From the NCBI GenBank assembly GCA_016193385.1, contig JACPSF010000026.1, forward strand, positions 1,771 to 61,999: 60,229 nt of DNA. Direction: 5' to 3'. The notes beneath the pieces are model-generated. The model saw nothing but the letters and a program-made list of their open reading frames with translations. It was not told the DNA's origin and searched no databases. Positions 1 through 8,714 of the stretch are shown piece after piece (within the stretch, counting starts at the first letter, position 1; each line of letters opens with the position of its first letter). A program made the translations under genes and the position numbers. This DNA is from Deltaproteobacteria bacterium (lineage in GTDB: Bacteria > Desulfobacterota_B > Binatia > UBA9968).

Positions 1-866
1 TCACAGTCCTGATTACCTTTCTGATCCTTTTCCCCGCTTTCAGGATGATCGGATTCCTTTCACAAGAAGCAGTGGAGCTGGCCAAGACCGTGCGTACCCT
101 GACCAGCGGGGAGGAAATCAAGCTCGCGACAAGTAAACCCTGGGTAAAAGACCTCCTTCTTTTGTGGGATGCCCTGTCCCTGCAACTGGCTTCGTTTGGC
201 ATCGATCTTAAGAAAGTCGCTGTCCAAGGGGCCCAAGTGGCATCGGGCTTCGCGGTGGCCCAGGCCAAAGAGATCGCCCAGGACGTATTTATTTTCGGCG
301 TCAACTTCATCATCAGTCTGTTCGCGTTCTTTTTCCTCCTGCGCGACGGCAAAGACCTGTGCGACAAGATGCGCGCGATCCTCCCCATGGATCCGAAGCA
401 CCAAGAGATCCTCTTCGACAACATAGTGAGCTCCCTTTCTGCTGTGATCCATGGCACCCTGGTTACGGCCCTGGTCCAGGGTCTGCTCGCTGGACTCGGG
501 TACTGGTTCCTAGACGTACCCTTCGCCGTGCTTCTGGGGTTCGCCACCAGCTTTGCGGCGCTTTTCCCAATCGGTGGCTCCGCCCTGATTTGGCTTCCCG
601 CCTCACTCTATCTCTTCCTGCAGGGGACTTACCTCCAGGGAACGATCCTCCTGGTGTGGGGGGCCGGGATCGTCGGGGCCGCCGACAATGTGCTGAAACC
701 CCTTTTCATAGGCAGCCGGTTGCGGCTTCCCACGCTCTTTCTCTTCTTCGGCATCCTCGGCGGGCTCAGCCTCTTTGGGCCTCTCGGAGTGATCCTCGGT
801 CCGGTCCTCTTCGCGTTGCTCGCCGCTTTACTGGATCTTTATCTCAAGGAGTACGCAAAGACCTGA
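1..866 (+). CDS. AI-2E family transporter (5' partial)
   Basis: Polytopic inner-membrane protein of the AI-2E / PerM family (PF01594), a group of putative exporters or ion antiporters. The frame is open to the window edge: codons from base 3 encode a hydrophobic segment before the first ATG at 45, so the gene starts upstream and an N-terminal part is missing. Visible are the helix ending FFFLLRDG, the amphipathic linker rich in charged residues (about 100-125 of the visible part), and the C-terminal helix cluster with PIGGSALIWLPASLYL and LGVILGPVLFALLAALLDL, which are family hallmarks. Substrate cannot be told from sequence. The next gene lies 200 bp downstream with its own promoter, so this gene probably ends its transcript. 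Confidence 0.88.
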   Translation, partial: TVLITFLILFPAFRMIGFLSQEAVELAKTVRTLTSGEEIKLATSKPWVKDLLLLWDALSLQLASFGIDLKKVAVQGAQVASGFAVAQAKEIAQDVFIFGVNFIISLFAFFFLLRDGKDLCDKMRAILPMDPKHQEILFDNIVSSLSAVIHGTLVTALVQGLLAGLGYWFLDVPFAVLLGFATSFAALFPIGGSALIWLPASLYLFLQGTYLQGTILLVWGAGIVGAADNVLKPLFIGSRLRLPTLFLFFGILGGLSLFGPLGVILGPVLFALLAALLDLYLKEYAKT

Positions 867-947
867 CGGCAAAGGCGGGGACTCCCTACCTGGCCGCCTT
901 TGCGCAGATTTACCGCCTTCCGTCGCCCCACGCCGCCGGGAAAACAG

Positions 948-976
948 TGGAAAAGTGAAACGAACCTCAGTATAGT
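948..976 (+). promoter_or_regulatory. sigma-70-type promoter for response regulator
   Basis: TGGAAA (948-953), a 17-nt spacer, then TATAGT (971-976). It lies in the 200-bp gap after the AI-2E gene and would give a leader of about 85 nt before the ATG at 1069. By eye only. Confidence 0.4.
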
Positions 977-1068
977 ATAAGCGACTGTCACTCCGGGCTC
1001 AAAGTACGGTTGCTGAAAGGGGGCAACAAAGCCAAAAAAGCCAGGATCGAAGGACGGGTTGTCACAAC

Positions 1069-1998
1069 ATGGCCACCACAAAGAAATGCATCTTAGTCTG
1101 CGACGATGAGGCGGATGTCGTCAACATCGTGAAGCGGATACTTGAAGCCGAAGGGCACGAAGTTGTGTGCGCCTATGACGGGTTAGAGGTCTTTCCTCAA
1201 TTGCAAGAGCGCAGACCCGATATCATCATCATCGACCGGATGATGCCCGGAATGAACGGGCTGGAAGTAGTGAGCAGGCTCAAAGAAACCCCGAAGACTT
1301 CATCTATTCCCGTCATCATGCTCACATCCATGGGCAAATTCGACGACGTCATCGAGGGCTACCAACACGGTGCGGACTGTTACATCACCAAGCCGTTCAC
1401 CAAGAACCACATCCTCAGTGGCGTGAAACTCGTGACCGCTTCCCGGCCTGAACTGCCGGCGGATAAGCTGGACGCCAACGCCGTTTCATTCCTAAGGGCG
1501 TGCTATCAATTGAGCAAGCGCGCCGAGGAATTGACGGCGCGATTTGCGGCCCAGGAAGGCCTCCCTGCCAGCGCCTGGTTATACAAAGGGCTCGAAGCCC
1601 GGTTGCGCACCGACGAGATGCAGGTGGGCGTTCTCGAAGACGACCCCGATTGGCGCTACTGCTTTCATGGATGGGGGGTCGATTACTTCAGCGCGAAAAC
1701 CGGAGAGGAAGTCAATCTCGCCATCGGGCCCGGGGGCAGATGCGATACGTTCGATGAATGGAGGGTGCAGTGCTATATCGAAAATGCCGCCGAGCGGGGC
1801 GCTGGGTTTACGGATCTCCAGAACGTGATCAAAAGCCATACGAGTGCTGTCAAGGCGCTGGTTGACCGTCTTTCCCGCAATCAATGGATCGAGCCCGCGC
1901 AGGGTCAAAGCCCGCCCGCGAATCAAGAAATTGATGCCCAACTAGGAGACCGGTGGATCGTATCAGCAAAAGGAGCGCAACTCCTCGCCCGCTCTTAG
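1069..1998 (+). CDS. Response regulator with unknown C-terminal domain
   Basis: 309 residues. The first 120 form a CheY-like receiver: acidic pair D12/D13, phospho-acceptor D56 in IIIIDRMMPG, conserved T/S in VIMLTS and K108 in ITKPF, so it should be phosphorylated by a histidine kinase. Residues about 125-309 match no classical output (no HTH, GGDEF, HD or AAA). They contain a helical stretch, then a compact segment with CFHGWGVDYF, NLAIGPGG and FDEWRVQCYIENA, from memory reminiscent of DUF6896-type domains, and a C-terminal tail with DRWIVSAKGAQLL that could be a small winged-helix end. No kinase gene is adjacent; the nearest are at 8.7-12.7 kb. The ATG is chosen because the receiver begins right after it; the ribosome-binding site is weak. 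Confidence 0.85.
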   Translation: MATTKKCILVCDDEADVVNIVKRILEAEGHEVVCAYDGLEVFPQLQERRPDIIIIDRMMPGMNGLEVVSRLKETPKTSSIPVIMLTSMGKFDDVIEGYQHGADCYITKPFTKNHILSGVKLVTASRPELPADKLDANAVSFLRACYQLSKRAEELTARFAAQEGLPASAWLYKGLEARLRTDEMQVGVLEDDPDWRYCFHGWGVDYFSAKTGEEVNLAIGPGGRCDTFDEWRVQCYIENAAERGAGFTDLQNVIKSHTSAVKALVDRLSRNQWIEPAQGQSPPANQEIDAQLGDRWIVSAKGAQLLARS

Positions 1999-2040
1999 CC
2001 CCCACCACCAAGGCCTTGAAGCCCCGGTGGCCAAGCCCCC

Positions 2041-2895
2041 ATGAACTCGTGGACAGTAGAAGTTAGCGAAGCCGATTTCGAAGCCCAGGTTTTGCAGCGC
2101 TCGGACGAGCTGCCGGTCATGGTGGATTTTTGGGCGCCCTGGTGCGCTCCGTGCCGCATCCTGGGCCCGATTTTGGAGCGGCTCGCCGAGGAGCACGCGG
2201 GAGCTTTCCTCCTGGCCAAGGTTAACGTCGATGAGAACCCGACTTTGGCCGCGCTCTTTCACATCCAGGGAATCCCTGCCGTCAAGGTATTCAAGGACGG
2301 CAAGCTCGCGGCGGAATTTGCCGGCGCCTTACCCGAAGAAGCGGTGCGCGAACTGCTCTCCCGCCTGCTACCCTCGCAGGAAGACCGCCAGGCCGAGGAA
2401 GCGGGGACGTTGGAGGAAGAGGGACAACTCGAAGCCGCCAAGGCCATCTACGAGAAAATTTTGGCGCAGGACTCGACCCATCCGAAAGCGCTTCTCGGAA
2501 TGGGCCGAATCCTCATGGAGGCCGGGGATCCGAAAGGCTCTCTGGAACACCTCGAGAGAGTTCCGTTGACGGCGGACGAGCGGAGGGAAGCCGAGCAACT
2601 GATCGCGCGGCTGCAGCTTGAAGAGGGAGCCGAACAGGACGAATCGGCACTGCGCGCCATCCTGGCGTCGGACCCGGGCAATCTGGAAGCAAGATTCGGA
2701 CTCGCACAGTTTTTGGCCGCCAAAGAAAGATACGAAGAGGCCCTCGAAGAATTCTTGACCATAGTCAAGAGAGACAGAGGCTTTCGCGACGATGGGGCCC
2801 GCAAGGCGATGCTCCAGATCTTCGAGGTGCTCGGATCGGACAGCGAGCTTACGGGAAAGTACCGTTCAGAGCTGGCTCGGATCCTTTTCCGTTGA
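2041..2895 (+). CDS. cnoX: Thioredoxin-TPR protein (CnoX/YbbN family)
   Basis: 284-residue cytoplasmic protein of the YbbN/CnoX holdase family: thioredoxin fold at 1-110, then TPR-like helical repeats at 120-284. The active site FWAPWCAPC carries a full CXXC pair (C35, C38), unlike E. coli CnoX, which has SXXC, so oxidoreductase activity is plausible along with chaperone activity. Conserved thioredoxin signatures [21 protein letters not shown] and the cis-Pro before AVKVF are present. Family members guard proteins from hypochlorite damage and pass them to GroEL/DnaK. The start ATG lies 42 bp after the response regulator stop, so co-transcription is possible. Its 3' end overlaps a convergent gene by 30 bp. 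Confidence 0.88.
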   Translation: MNSWTVEVSEADFEAQVLQRSDELPVMVDFWAPWCAPCRILGPILERLAEEHAGAFLLAKVNVDENPTLAALFHIQGIPAVKVFKDGKLAAEFAGALPEEAVRELLSRLLPSQEDRQAEEAGTLEEEGQLEAAKAIYEKILAQDSTHPKALLGMGRILMEAGDPKGSLEHLERVPLTADERREAEQLIARLQLEEGAEQDESALRAILASDPGNLEARFGLAQFLAAKERYEEALEEFLTIVKRDRGFRDDGARKAMLQIFEVLGSDSELTGKYRSELARILFR

Positions 2896-3516
2896 GATCA
2901 AGCCCTTCTTTCCCTCTTCCGCGTACCAGAAGAGCTTCCCGTCAAAGGCCATGCAGGTCGGAACGAAAGAAACTGCGTGACGCTCCACCATTCTCTCCCG
3001 CGCCGGATCGAAACGAGAGAAAAAGTACTTACACTCTTGGGCTCGACTCCAATGACCCAGAGGGCCGGGATCGGACTCGATCAGCCAGAGCCCATTTTTG
3101 TAAGCCGTGGGGCTGAAGGTCTCGTTTTCGGTGCGGATCACCCAGTACACCTTTCCACTCTCTGGATCCAGGCAAAAGAGCTTCCGGTTATGTCGGTGAG
3201 CTAGCCAGATCTTGTCATCGAGTAGCGTCATGCCGGCTCCTGCGCCGTCCGGGCAGTTGAACTGACGAATCGCCCGTGCCTCGGCTGGAGACCAAAGAAC
3301 AAGCTGCCTTCCCAATCGTCCACCTCCGGTGACTAACCAAAGGCCCTCTTTATCGGGACAGACGTCCCAAACTTGATGAGCGTAGGTAAGTCTCTCCGCC
3401 ATCTCTCCGGTGCTCGCGCGCCAAGTGGCAACGAGACGCTCCTCAGGGGCAGCGATCCAGAGAAGGCTCCCATCGTGGTGCATCCCAGTAATGGAAATGG
3501 TCTCTAGCTCCAGCAT
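2866..3516 (-). CDS. Hypothetical beta-propeller-like protein
   Basis: 216 residues with no signal peptide or membrane segment. The sequence is a run of short beta-strand motifs with Trp and Gly turns ([67 protein letters not shown]), spaced about 35-45 residues apart, like blades of a WD/PQQ or glutamine-cyclotransferase-type propeller. With about five blades it is short for a closed propeller. Function unknown. It converges on the thioredoxin-TPR gene with a 30-bp overlap and has no reverse-strand neighbour, so it is a single-gene unit. Confidence 0.65.
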   Translation of the reverse strand: MLELETISITGMHHDGSLLWIAAPEERLVATWRASTGEMAERLTYAHQVWDVCPDKEGLWLVTGGGRLGRQLVLWSPAEARAIRQFNCPDGAGAGMTLLDDKIWLAHRHNRKLFCLDPESGKVYWVIRTENETFSPTAYKNGLWLIESDPGPLGHWSRAQECKYFFSRFDPARERMVERHAVSFVPTCMAFDGKLFWYAEEGKKGLISTEKDPSQL

Positions 3517-3563
3517 CTCCCAAACCTTGATACCCTACGGAAATTCCTCGCTGGGATCAACTT

Positions 3564-3638
3564 CTGATAGGCATCAGCCTTAAGCCGTCAGCAGGCAGGT
3601 TGGGCTTAACCTGAAAGCTGATTACTGATAGCTTATAA
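3564..3638. repeat. Heptad-period intergenic repeat with inverted repeat
   Basis: The last four units read CTGAAAG, CTGATTA, CTGATAG, CTTATAA (3611-3638), an exact 7-nt period. Upstream, CTGATAG at 3564 and further 7-mers continue the phase imperfectly. An inverted repeat TTAAGCC (3580-3586) / GGCTTAA (3603-3609) lies in the middle. The distal units form the putA promoter. Confidence 0.5.
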
Positions 3639-3639
3639 T
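3611..3639 (+). promoter_or_regulatory. Candidate putA promoter (leaderless arrangement)
   Basis: CTGAAA (3611-3616), 17-nt spacer, perfect TATAAT (3634-3639). Only 7 nt separate the -10 box from the putA ATG at 3647, so transcription should begin at or next to the start codon, and no Shine-Dalgarno sequence precedes it. Confidence 0.5.
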
Positions 3640-3646
3640 ATCACGC

Positions 3647-6613
3647 ATGGAGACGACAGCCGCTTTCGAAAAGGAAATCCGTGAGCTGGCCCGTACTCTT
3701 TACCGCAAGGCGGCCGAGCACAAGCCTTCGCTTTTTGAACCCCAGGACTGGGTCGGCCGAATGATCGATTGGTCCCTCGAAGACGAGGCGCTGCGCGCGG
3801 CCCTTTTCCGCTTCGTCGACGTCCTGCCCAGCCTCGACTCGGCAGCGGAGATCGGCCGTCACCTGAGAGAGTACTTTGCGCAGGTCGATCATGCCCTCGG
3901 AGGTCTGGTCTTCCTCGCCCAGGCCCTGCATGCCGGAAGGCTGGTGGCGCCGGTGGTGCGCCACAATGTGGTCAGGCTAGCCCGCCGCTTCATCGTCGAG
4001 GAGGGCGTCGAGACCCTATCTCCGGTTTTGACCGCCCTCAGAAACGAGCCCGCCGCTTTCACCTTGGACGTGGTGGGAGAGGCTACGGTCAGCGACAAAG
4101 AGGCCGAGGCCATGGAGAACCGCTATCTCAACCTCCTCAAGCGGCTAGCCCCGCTGGCCGAGGCCTGGCCCTCCGTCGCTCAAATCGACCTGGGTCCCGC
4201 AGGCGTGATTCCCCGAATGAATCTCTCCGTGAAGGTCTCTTCGCTTTACCCGCGCTTTGATCCGCTCGACCCGGACAGCGACAACGCGGTCCGCGAGCGC
4301 CTACGCCGGCTGCTTCGGGAGGCCGCGCGCCTCGGAGCTGCCGTAACGCTGGACATGGAGCAGTATGCCTACAAAGACCTCACGCTGGATATTTTCATGT
4401 CCCTCCTCGAAGAACACGAGTTCCAAAACGCTCCTCAGCTCTCTATCGCCATCCAAAGCTATCTCCGTGACACCGAAGGGGATCTGAAGTCGCTGCTCGC
4501 GCGGGCGAAGGCGCGGCAGCGCAAAATTGGCGTGCGCCTGGTTAAGGGAGCCTATTGGGACAGCGAGATCGCCTGGGCCAGGCAGAAGAATTGGCCGATC
4601 CCCGTGTTCACGGAAAAGAGTGAGACCGACGCAAATTATGAGCGGTTGAGCCGCCTCTTGCTGGAGCACCACGACACCGTCTCCGCCGCGTTCGGCAGCC
4701 ACAACATCCGCAGCCTCTCCCACTCCATCGTCGTCGCCCGGCGCTTGGGGATCCCGCAAAACGGTTACGAAATCCAAACGCTTTACGGCATGGCGGAGCC
4801 TATCCGCCACGCCTTGATCCAAAACGGCCAGCGGGTGCGCGTCTACGTTCCCGTGGGAGAGATGCTTCCCGGAATGGCCTACCTCATCCGCCGCCTGATG
4901 GAGAATACCTCTAACACTTCCTTCCTGCGCCAGACCTACGCTGAGGAAATAGATATAGAAACTCTGATCGCCGCGCCGGCGGTACCGGAGAGTCGATCGG
5001 CGCGACTCCCGCGCCCCTCGTCCTCTGAGGCGGCGCTAGGTCCTTTCGCCAACGAGCCCCCACTCGATTTCTCTCGCCAGGAGAACCGCGCCCGCTTTGC
5101 TCTCGCGCTCGCGGAGGTGGAGGGAAAATTAGGCCGCGGCTATCCGCTGCGAATCGGGAAGGAGGACAGGGAAACCGCCTCCTGGACCGAGTCCCTCAAC
5201 CCGGCAAATCCCAGGCAGATCGTGGGCCGGGTGCCGCTGGCGGGAAAACAAGAGGCCGAAGAGGCCATTGAAACCGCGCGACGTTTTTTCCCCCGGTGGC
5301 GTGCTACTCCCGCCACAGAGCGAGCAGCGATCCTTTTCCGCGCTGCCTCCATCATGCGCCACAAGCGCTTAGAGCTCGCGGCATGGGAAATCTTTGAGGT
5401 GGGGAAAGGCTGGCGGGAAGCCGACGCGGACGTGATCGAGGCCATCGACTATTTGGAATTCTACGGGCGCGAGATGCTGCGCCTGACTGAGCCGCGCCTG
5501 ACGCAAACAATTCCGGGCGAGATAAACCATTTGCTCTACGAGCCCCGCGGGATTGCCGTGGTCATCGCGCCGTGGAACTTTCCCCTTGCCATTCTTACCG
5601 GCATGACCTCAGCCGCGCTGGTTGCGGGCAACTGCGTTATCGTGAAACCGGCCGAGCAGTCACCGGTGATGGGCGCGCACCTGCTCGACATACTGCGGGA
5701 AGCCGGCCTGCCGCCTTTCGGCTGCCAGCTCTTGCAGGGAAGCGGAGAGCTGGGGGCTTATTTGGTCCGCCACCCGGCTGTTCACTTGATCGCGTTTACC
5801 GGGTCGCGCGAGGTGGGGCTGGAAATCCTCCGCGAAGCTTACACCCATCAGCCGGGCCAATCCCATGTCAAACGCGTGGTCTGTGAAATGGGAGGTAAAA
5901 ACGCGATCATCGTCGACGCCGATGCTGATCTCGACGAGGCCGTCGGACATATCATCGACTCGGCCTTCGGCTATCAGGGACAAAAATGCTCCGCGGCCTC
6001 CCGCCTCATACCGGTCGAAGAGGTGCACGACCGTTTACTGGAGCGTCTGGTGGAAGCCGTGAAAAGCCTCAAGATCGGCCCGCCCAAGGACCCGCGGAAC
6101 TTTATGGGGCCGGTCATCGATGCCGCTGCGCACGCAAAGATCGCGGGCTACAGCGATCTGGGAAAGCGCGAGGGCAAATGTATCGTGGGGCTGGCTGCCC
6201 CTCAGGACGGCTATTATATCGGGCCAACGATCTTCGCCGATCTCGGTCCCCAGCACCGCATCGTCCAGGAGGAAATCTTCGGCCCGATCCTGGCCGTGAT
6301 CAAGGCGCGCGATTTCGCTGAAGCCCTGGAACTAGCCAACCGCTCCTCGTACGCCTTGACGGGAGGTTTCTTTTCCCGCTCGCCCGCCCATATCGAAAAC
6401 GCCCGGCGAGAGTTCCACGTGGGCAATCTGTATATCAACCGCGGGATCACCGGCGCTATCGTGGAGCGCCAGCCATTTGGCGGCCTCAAGCTATCCGGGA
6501 TCGGCTCAAAAGCCGGCGGCCCGGATTATCTGCTTCAGTTCCTCGAGCCCCGAACCATTAGCGAAAACACGCTGCGTCACGGCTTTGTCCCGCCGGAGGA
6601 CCTAGGAACGTAA
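3647..6613 (+). CDS. putA: Bifunctional proline dehydrogenase / P5C dehydrogenase
   Basis: 988-residue PutA oxidising proline to glutamate: an FAD-dependent proline dehydrogenase barrel (about 150-440) and an NAD-dependent L-glutamate-gamma-semialdehyde dehydrogenase (about 500-970). Seen: KVSSLYPRFDPLDP and RLVKGAYWDSEI from the barrel; in the aldehyde dehydrogenase half APWNFPLAI, FTGSREVG, the general base in CEMGGKNA and the nucleophile Cys near residue 780 in GQKCSAASR. There is no N-terminal ribbon-helix-helix, so this is a short bifunctional PutA, not a self-regulating trifunctional one. The start has no ribosome-binding site and sits right behind a strong -10 box. The M28 peptidase gene follows after 22 bp. 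Confidence 0.96.
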   Translation: METTAAFEKEIRELARTLYRKAAEHKPSLFEPQDWVGRMIDWSLEDEALRAALFRFVDVLPSLDSAAEIGRHLREYFAQVDHALGGLVFLAQALHAGRLVAPVVRHNVVRLARRFIVEEGVETLSPVLTALRNEPAAFTLDVVGEATVSDKEAEAMENRYLNLLKRLAPLAEAWPSVAQIDLGPAGVIPRMNLSVKVSSLYPRFDPLDPDSDNAVRERLRRLLREAARLGAAVTLDMEQYAYKDLTLDIFMSLLEEHEFQNAPQLSIAIQSYLRDTEGDLKSLLARAKARQRKIGVRLVKGAYWDSEIAWARQKNWPIPVFTEKSETDANYERLSRLLLEHHDTVSAAFGSHNIRSLSHSIVVARRLGIPQNGYEIQTLYGMAEPIRHALIQNGQRVRVYVPVGEMLPGMAYLIRRLMENTSNTSFLRQTYAEEIDIETLIAAPAVPESRSARLPRPSSSEAALGPFANEPPLDFSRQENRARFALALAEVEGKLGRGYPLRIGKEDRETASWTESLNPANPRQIVGRVPLAGKQEAEEAIETARRFFPRWRATPATERAAILFRAASIMRHKRLELAAWEIFEVGKGWREADADVIEAIDYLEFYGREMLRLTEPRLTQTIPGEINHLLYEPRGIAVVIAPWNFPLAILTGMTSAALVAGNCVIVKPAEQSPVMGAHLLDILREAGLPPFGCQLLQGSGELGAYLVRHPAVHLIAFTGSREVGLEILREAYTHQPGQSHVKRVVCEMGGKNAIIVDADADLDEAVGHIIDSAFGYQGQKCSAASRLIPVEEVHDRLLERLVEAVKSLKIGPPKDPRNFMGPVIDAAAHAKIAGYSDLGKREGKCIVGLAAPQDGYYIGPTIFADLGPQHRIVQEEIFGPILAVIKARDFAEALELANRSSYALTGGFFSRSPAHIENARREFHVGNLYINRGITGAIVERQPFGGLKLSGIGSKAGGPDYLLQFLEPRTISENTLRHGFVPPEDLGT

Positions 6614-6635
6614 CCGAGAAAACCATTTCGCCGGG

Positions 6636-7934
6636 ATGACTCAAATGGGTAGCTCTCCTATCAAATCAAGGATCCGAAACAGCATCTTGCCGAAAAGAGA
6701 ACGGCAGTGCTTTGGTCAAGGACTTGTCCTAGCTAGCGTGCTTTTGGGCGCCACGCTTTTTCTCTGCCTTGTTTTCCCAGGCAGCTTCTCCTATCCCGAC
6801 GATGTCCGGGGGGAAAGCGCGATCCGGAGAGAAAAGTTGCTGAAAACGATCCAGGATCTAGCCGCGCCCCGCACGGAGGGGAGGGCCGCTGGCAGCGCCG
6901 GAGAGGCCAGGGCGAGGCAATACATCGCGCGGGAATTCCGACGGATCGGGCTCCAGCCTTCCAAAGCCCTCGGGAGCTATTTCCAGCGCTTCGAGATCGC
7001 CACCGGGTTAAGGCTCGGGCGCGACAATCGCCTGGTTCTCGAAATCGGTGGGGAGAAACGAAACTACCGGCCGAAAACCTCTTTCAATCCTTTCGGCTTC
7101 TCCGACGAGGGCGAAATCAGCGGCGGAGTCGTCTTTGCCGGCTACGGCATCTCCGCGCCTGAGTTCCGTTACGACGACTACACCGGCCTCGACGTGAAAG
7201 ATAAGATTGTCCTGGTGATGACCCACGAACCCCGAGAAACCAACCTGCGTTCCCCGTTTCGCTCCCCTGAGGCGTTTCGCTATACGGAAATCCGTTACAA
7301 GGTCTGGAATGCCCGCGAGCACGGCGCAAAAGGGATCATCATCTTTACGGATCCGAATCACCACCGCAACCAAAAGGAGCAGCTCTTCGCATTGCGCGGC
7401 GGGGGGAGCGCCTCAGCCGGGATCATTGCGGTCAATGTCTTGAGCGAGGTCGCCGAAACCCTCCTCAGGCGAGCGGAGAAAAAGCTCTCGGATCTTCAGC
7501 GGCACATTGATGAAACGCTTTCTCCGAGCTCCTTCCAGGTCGCGGATACCCGTGTCCACCTCAAGGTCGATCTCATTCGGAAGCAAGGCCACGCTGAAAA
7601 TGTAATCGGAGTCCTCCCTGGGGGCGACCCGAACCTTAGGGATGAGACCATTGTGCTCGGCGCGCATTACGATGGCTTGGGACGGGGTGGAGAGGGATCT
7701 CTTGCCCCGGACCTGCATGGTAAGATCCATGCCGGGGCTGATGACAATGCCTCCGGGGTGGCGGGGATCATCAGCCTGGCGGAGGCCTTTGCCCGCGGCA
7801 GGGCAAAGCGCACGCTCATTTTCGCCGCGTTCTCGGCTGAGGAGTTGGGCCTGCTTGGCTCCGCGGCCTATGTGAAACACCCGCCCTGGCCTATCGAAAA
7901 AACCTTTGGAAATTTTCTGATTCCGGCTTTCTAG
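6636..7934 (+). CDS. M28 family metallopeptidase, C-terminally truncated
   Basis: 432 residues: N-terminal membrane anchor or signal (about 27-52), a PA-type domain around GVVFAGYGISAPEF, then the start of an M28 (aminopeptidase S/Y-like) zinc domain with GAHYDGLG, GADDNASGVAG and SAEELGLLGSAAYV. Homology stops abruptly after PWPIEKT, where family members continue with NMDMVG-type sequence; nine unrelated residues and a stop follow. The last two zinc ligands (Asp of NMDM, His near the C terminus) and roughly 120 residues are therefore absent. The product is most likely inactive, i.e. a decaying gene. It follows putA by 22 bp, which would have suited peptide/proline catabolism. Confidence 0.8.
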   Translation: MTQMGSSPIKSRIRNSILPKRERQCFGQGLVLASVLLGATLFLCLVFPGSFSYPDDVRGESAIRREKLLKTIQDLAAPRTEGRAAGSAGEARARQYIAREFRRIGLQPSKALGSYFQRFEIATGLRLGRDNRLVLEIGGEKRNYRPKTSFNPFGFSDEGEISGGVVFAGYGISAPEFRYDDYTGLDVKDKIVLVMTHEPRETNLRSPFRSPEAFRYTEIRYKVWNAREHGAKGIIIFTDPNHHRNQKEQLFALRGGGSASAGIIAVNVLSEVAETLLRRAEKKLSDLQRHIDETLSPSSFQVADTRVHLKVDLIRKQGHAENVIGVLPGGDPNLRDETIVLGAHYDGLGRGGEGSLAPDLHGKIHAGADDNASGVAGIISLAEAFARGRAKRTLIFAAFSAEELGLLGSAAYVKHPPWPIEKTFGNFLIPAF

Positions 7935-8091
7935 TAGCGGCCTTTACGTCCTGACGAACAAATTTGTGCCCTTGTCTGGCCATCTTTTACCTTAACTGGC
8001 ATCTCAAAGACGGCGACAGGCTACCCGAGCTATCATCGGCCATGTCATAACATTGTGAGAATTCAAGAGATTCTTTGTAAAAATGACAAGC

Positions 8092-8107
8092 GGGGACAAT
8101 TGTACCC
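8092..8107. promoter_or_regulatory. Imperfect 16-bp palindrome, candidate activator site
   Basis: GGGGACAATTGTACCC is self-complementary except for one mismatched pair (positions 4 and 13). It ends 4 bp before the -24 element of the sigma-54-type promoter. The function is inferred from position only, and it is closer to the promoter than most enhancer sites. Confidence 0.3.
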
Positions 8108-8110
8108 AAC

Positions 8111-8126
8111 TGGCCCGAAATTTGCT
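8111..8126 (+). promoter_or_regulatory. Sigma-54-type (-24/-12) promoter
   Basis: CTGGCCCG-AAAT-TTGCT matches the RpoN consensus YTGGCACG-N4-TTGCW with a single change (A to C). GG (8112-8113) and GC (8124-8125) are separated by exactly 10 nt as required. Predicted start near 8137, about 90 nt before the response regulator ATG at 8227. rpoN itself is in this window at 26.2 kb. Confidence 0.5.
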
Positions 8127-8226
8127 CAATAGTCATGAGCCTTACGGTACGTACCTCTTATCCAGCTAGCGCAACTGGTTGCGTCCTGGGGAAAGGAATG
8201 ATGGCCCAATCTCGGGGCCTAGCGCC

Positions 8227-8586
8227 ATGCCCGCAAAAATTCTAGTCGTAGAGGACAACTGGGATTTCCGCGAAATCCTCACCTTGATCTTGAACCGTGT
8301 TGGATATGAGGTGATCGAGGCCGCAGCTGCCTGTGAGGGAATCGATAAGGCGGCCTCTGAGGTCCCGAATCTAATCATCATGGATTTGGGCCTCCCAGGG
8401 ATGGATGGGATTGAAGCCACAGCCAGGCTCAAGCGGAATCCCAAGACCGCAGATATCCCGGTGATCGCCTACACGGTGTGGAGCGACGATTTCAAAGGCA
8501 AGGCCATGGAAGCCGGCATGGCGGAATTTCTACCCAAGACGACTCCGCCCGCAGTCTTGACGGAGATTATAGGAAGATTTTTATGA
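8227..8586 (+). CDS. Single-domain response regulator (CheY-like)
   Basis: 119 residues forming only a receiver: E9/D10 acidic pocket, phospho-acceptor D53 in IIMDLGLPGMDG, T83 and K104 in FLPKTTP. Having no output domain it probably works as a phospho-relay partner or acts by protein contact, possibly with the two kinases downstream. The frame is open back to a TTG at 8179, but the ATG at 8227 begins exactly at the domain edge (PAKILVVEDN) and is preferred. It is the first gene of the 8.2-12.7 kb signalling island and follows the sigma-54-type promoter; 128 bp separate it from the next kinase. Confidence 0.88.
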   Translation: MPAKILVVEDNWDFREILTLILNRVGYEVIEAAAACEGIDKAASEVPNLIIMDLGLPGMDGIEATARLKRNPKTADIPVIAYTVWSDDFKGKAMEAGMAEFLPKTTPPAVLTEIIGRFL

Positions 8587-8714
8587 GGCCGTGCTTCAAA
8601 GCCGCAACGAGCTTGCTGAGGGAATGGGAAACTCGACGCGTGAAAGGCTCATCGCTTTGTGCTTTTCTCTGAGAGCCGATCATCGTTCCCTCGAAACCGA
8701 GCGCAGCTCATCAG

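Noticed and set aside
8179..8226. Longer N terminus for the CheY-like protein from TTG 8179
   Set aside because: It adds 16 non-domain residues, and the ATG at 8227 fits the receiver edge exactly.
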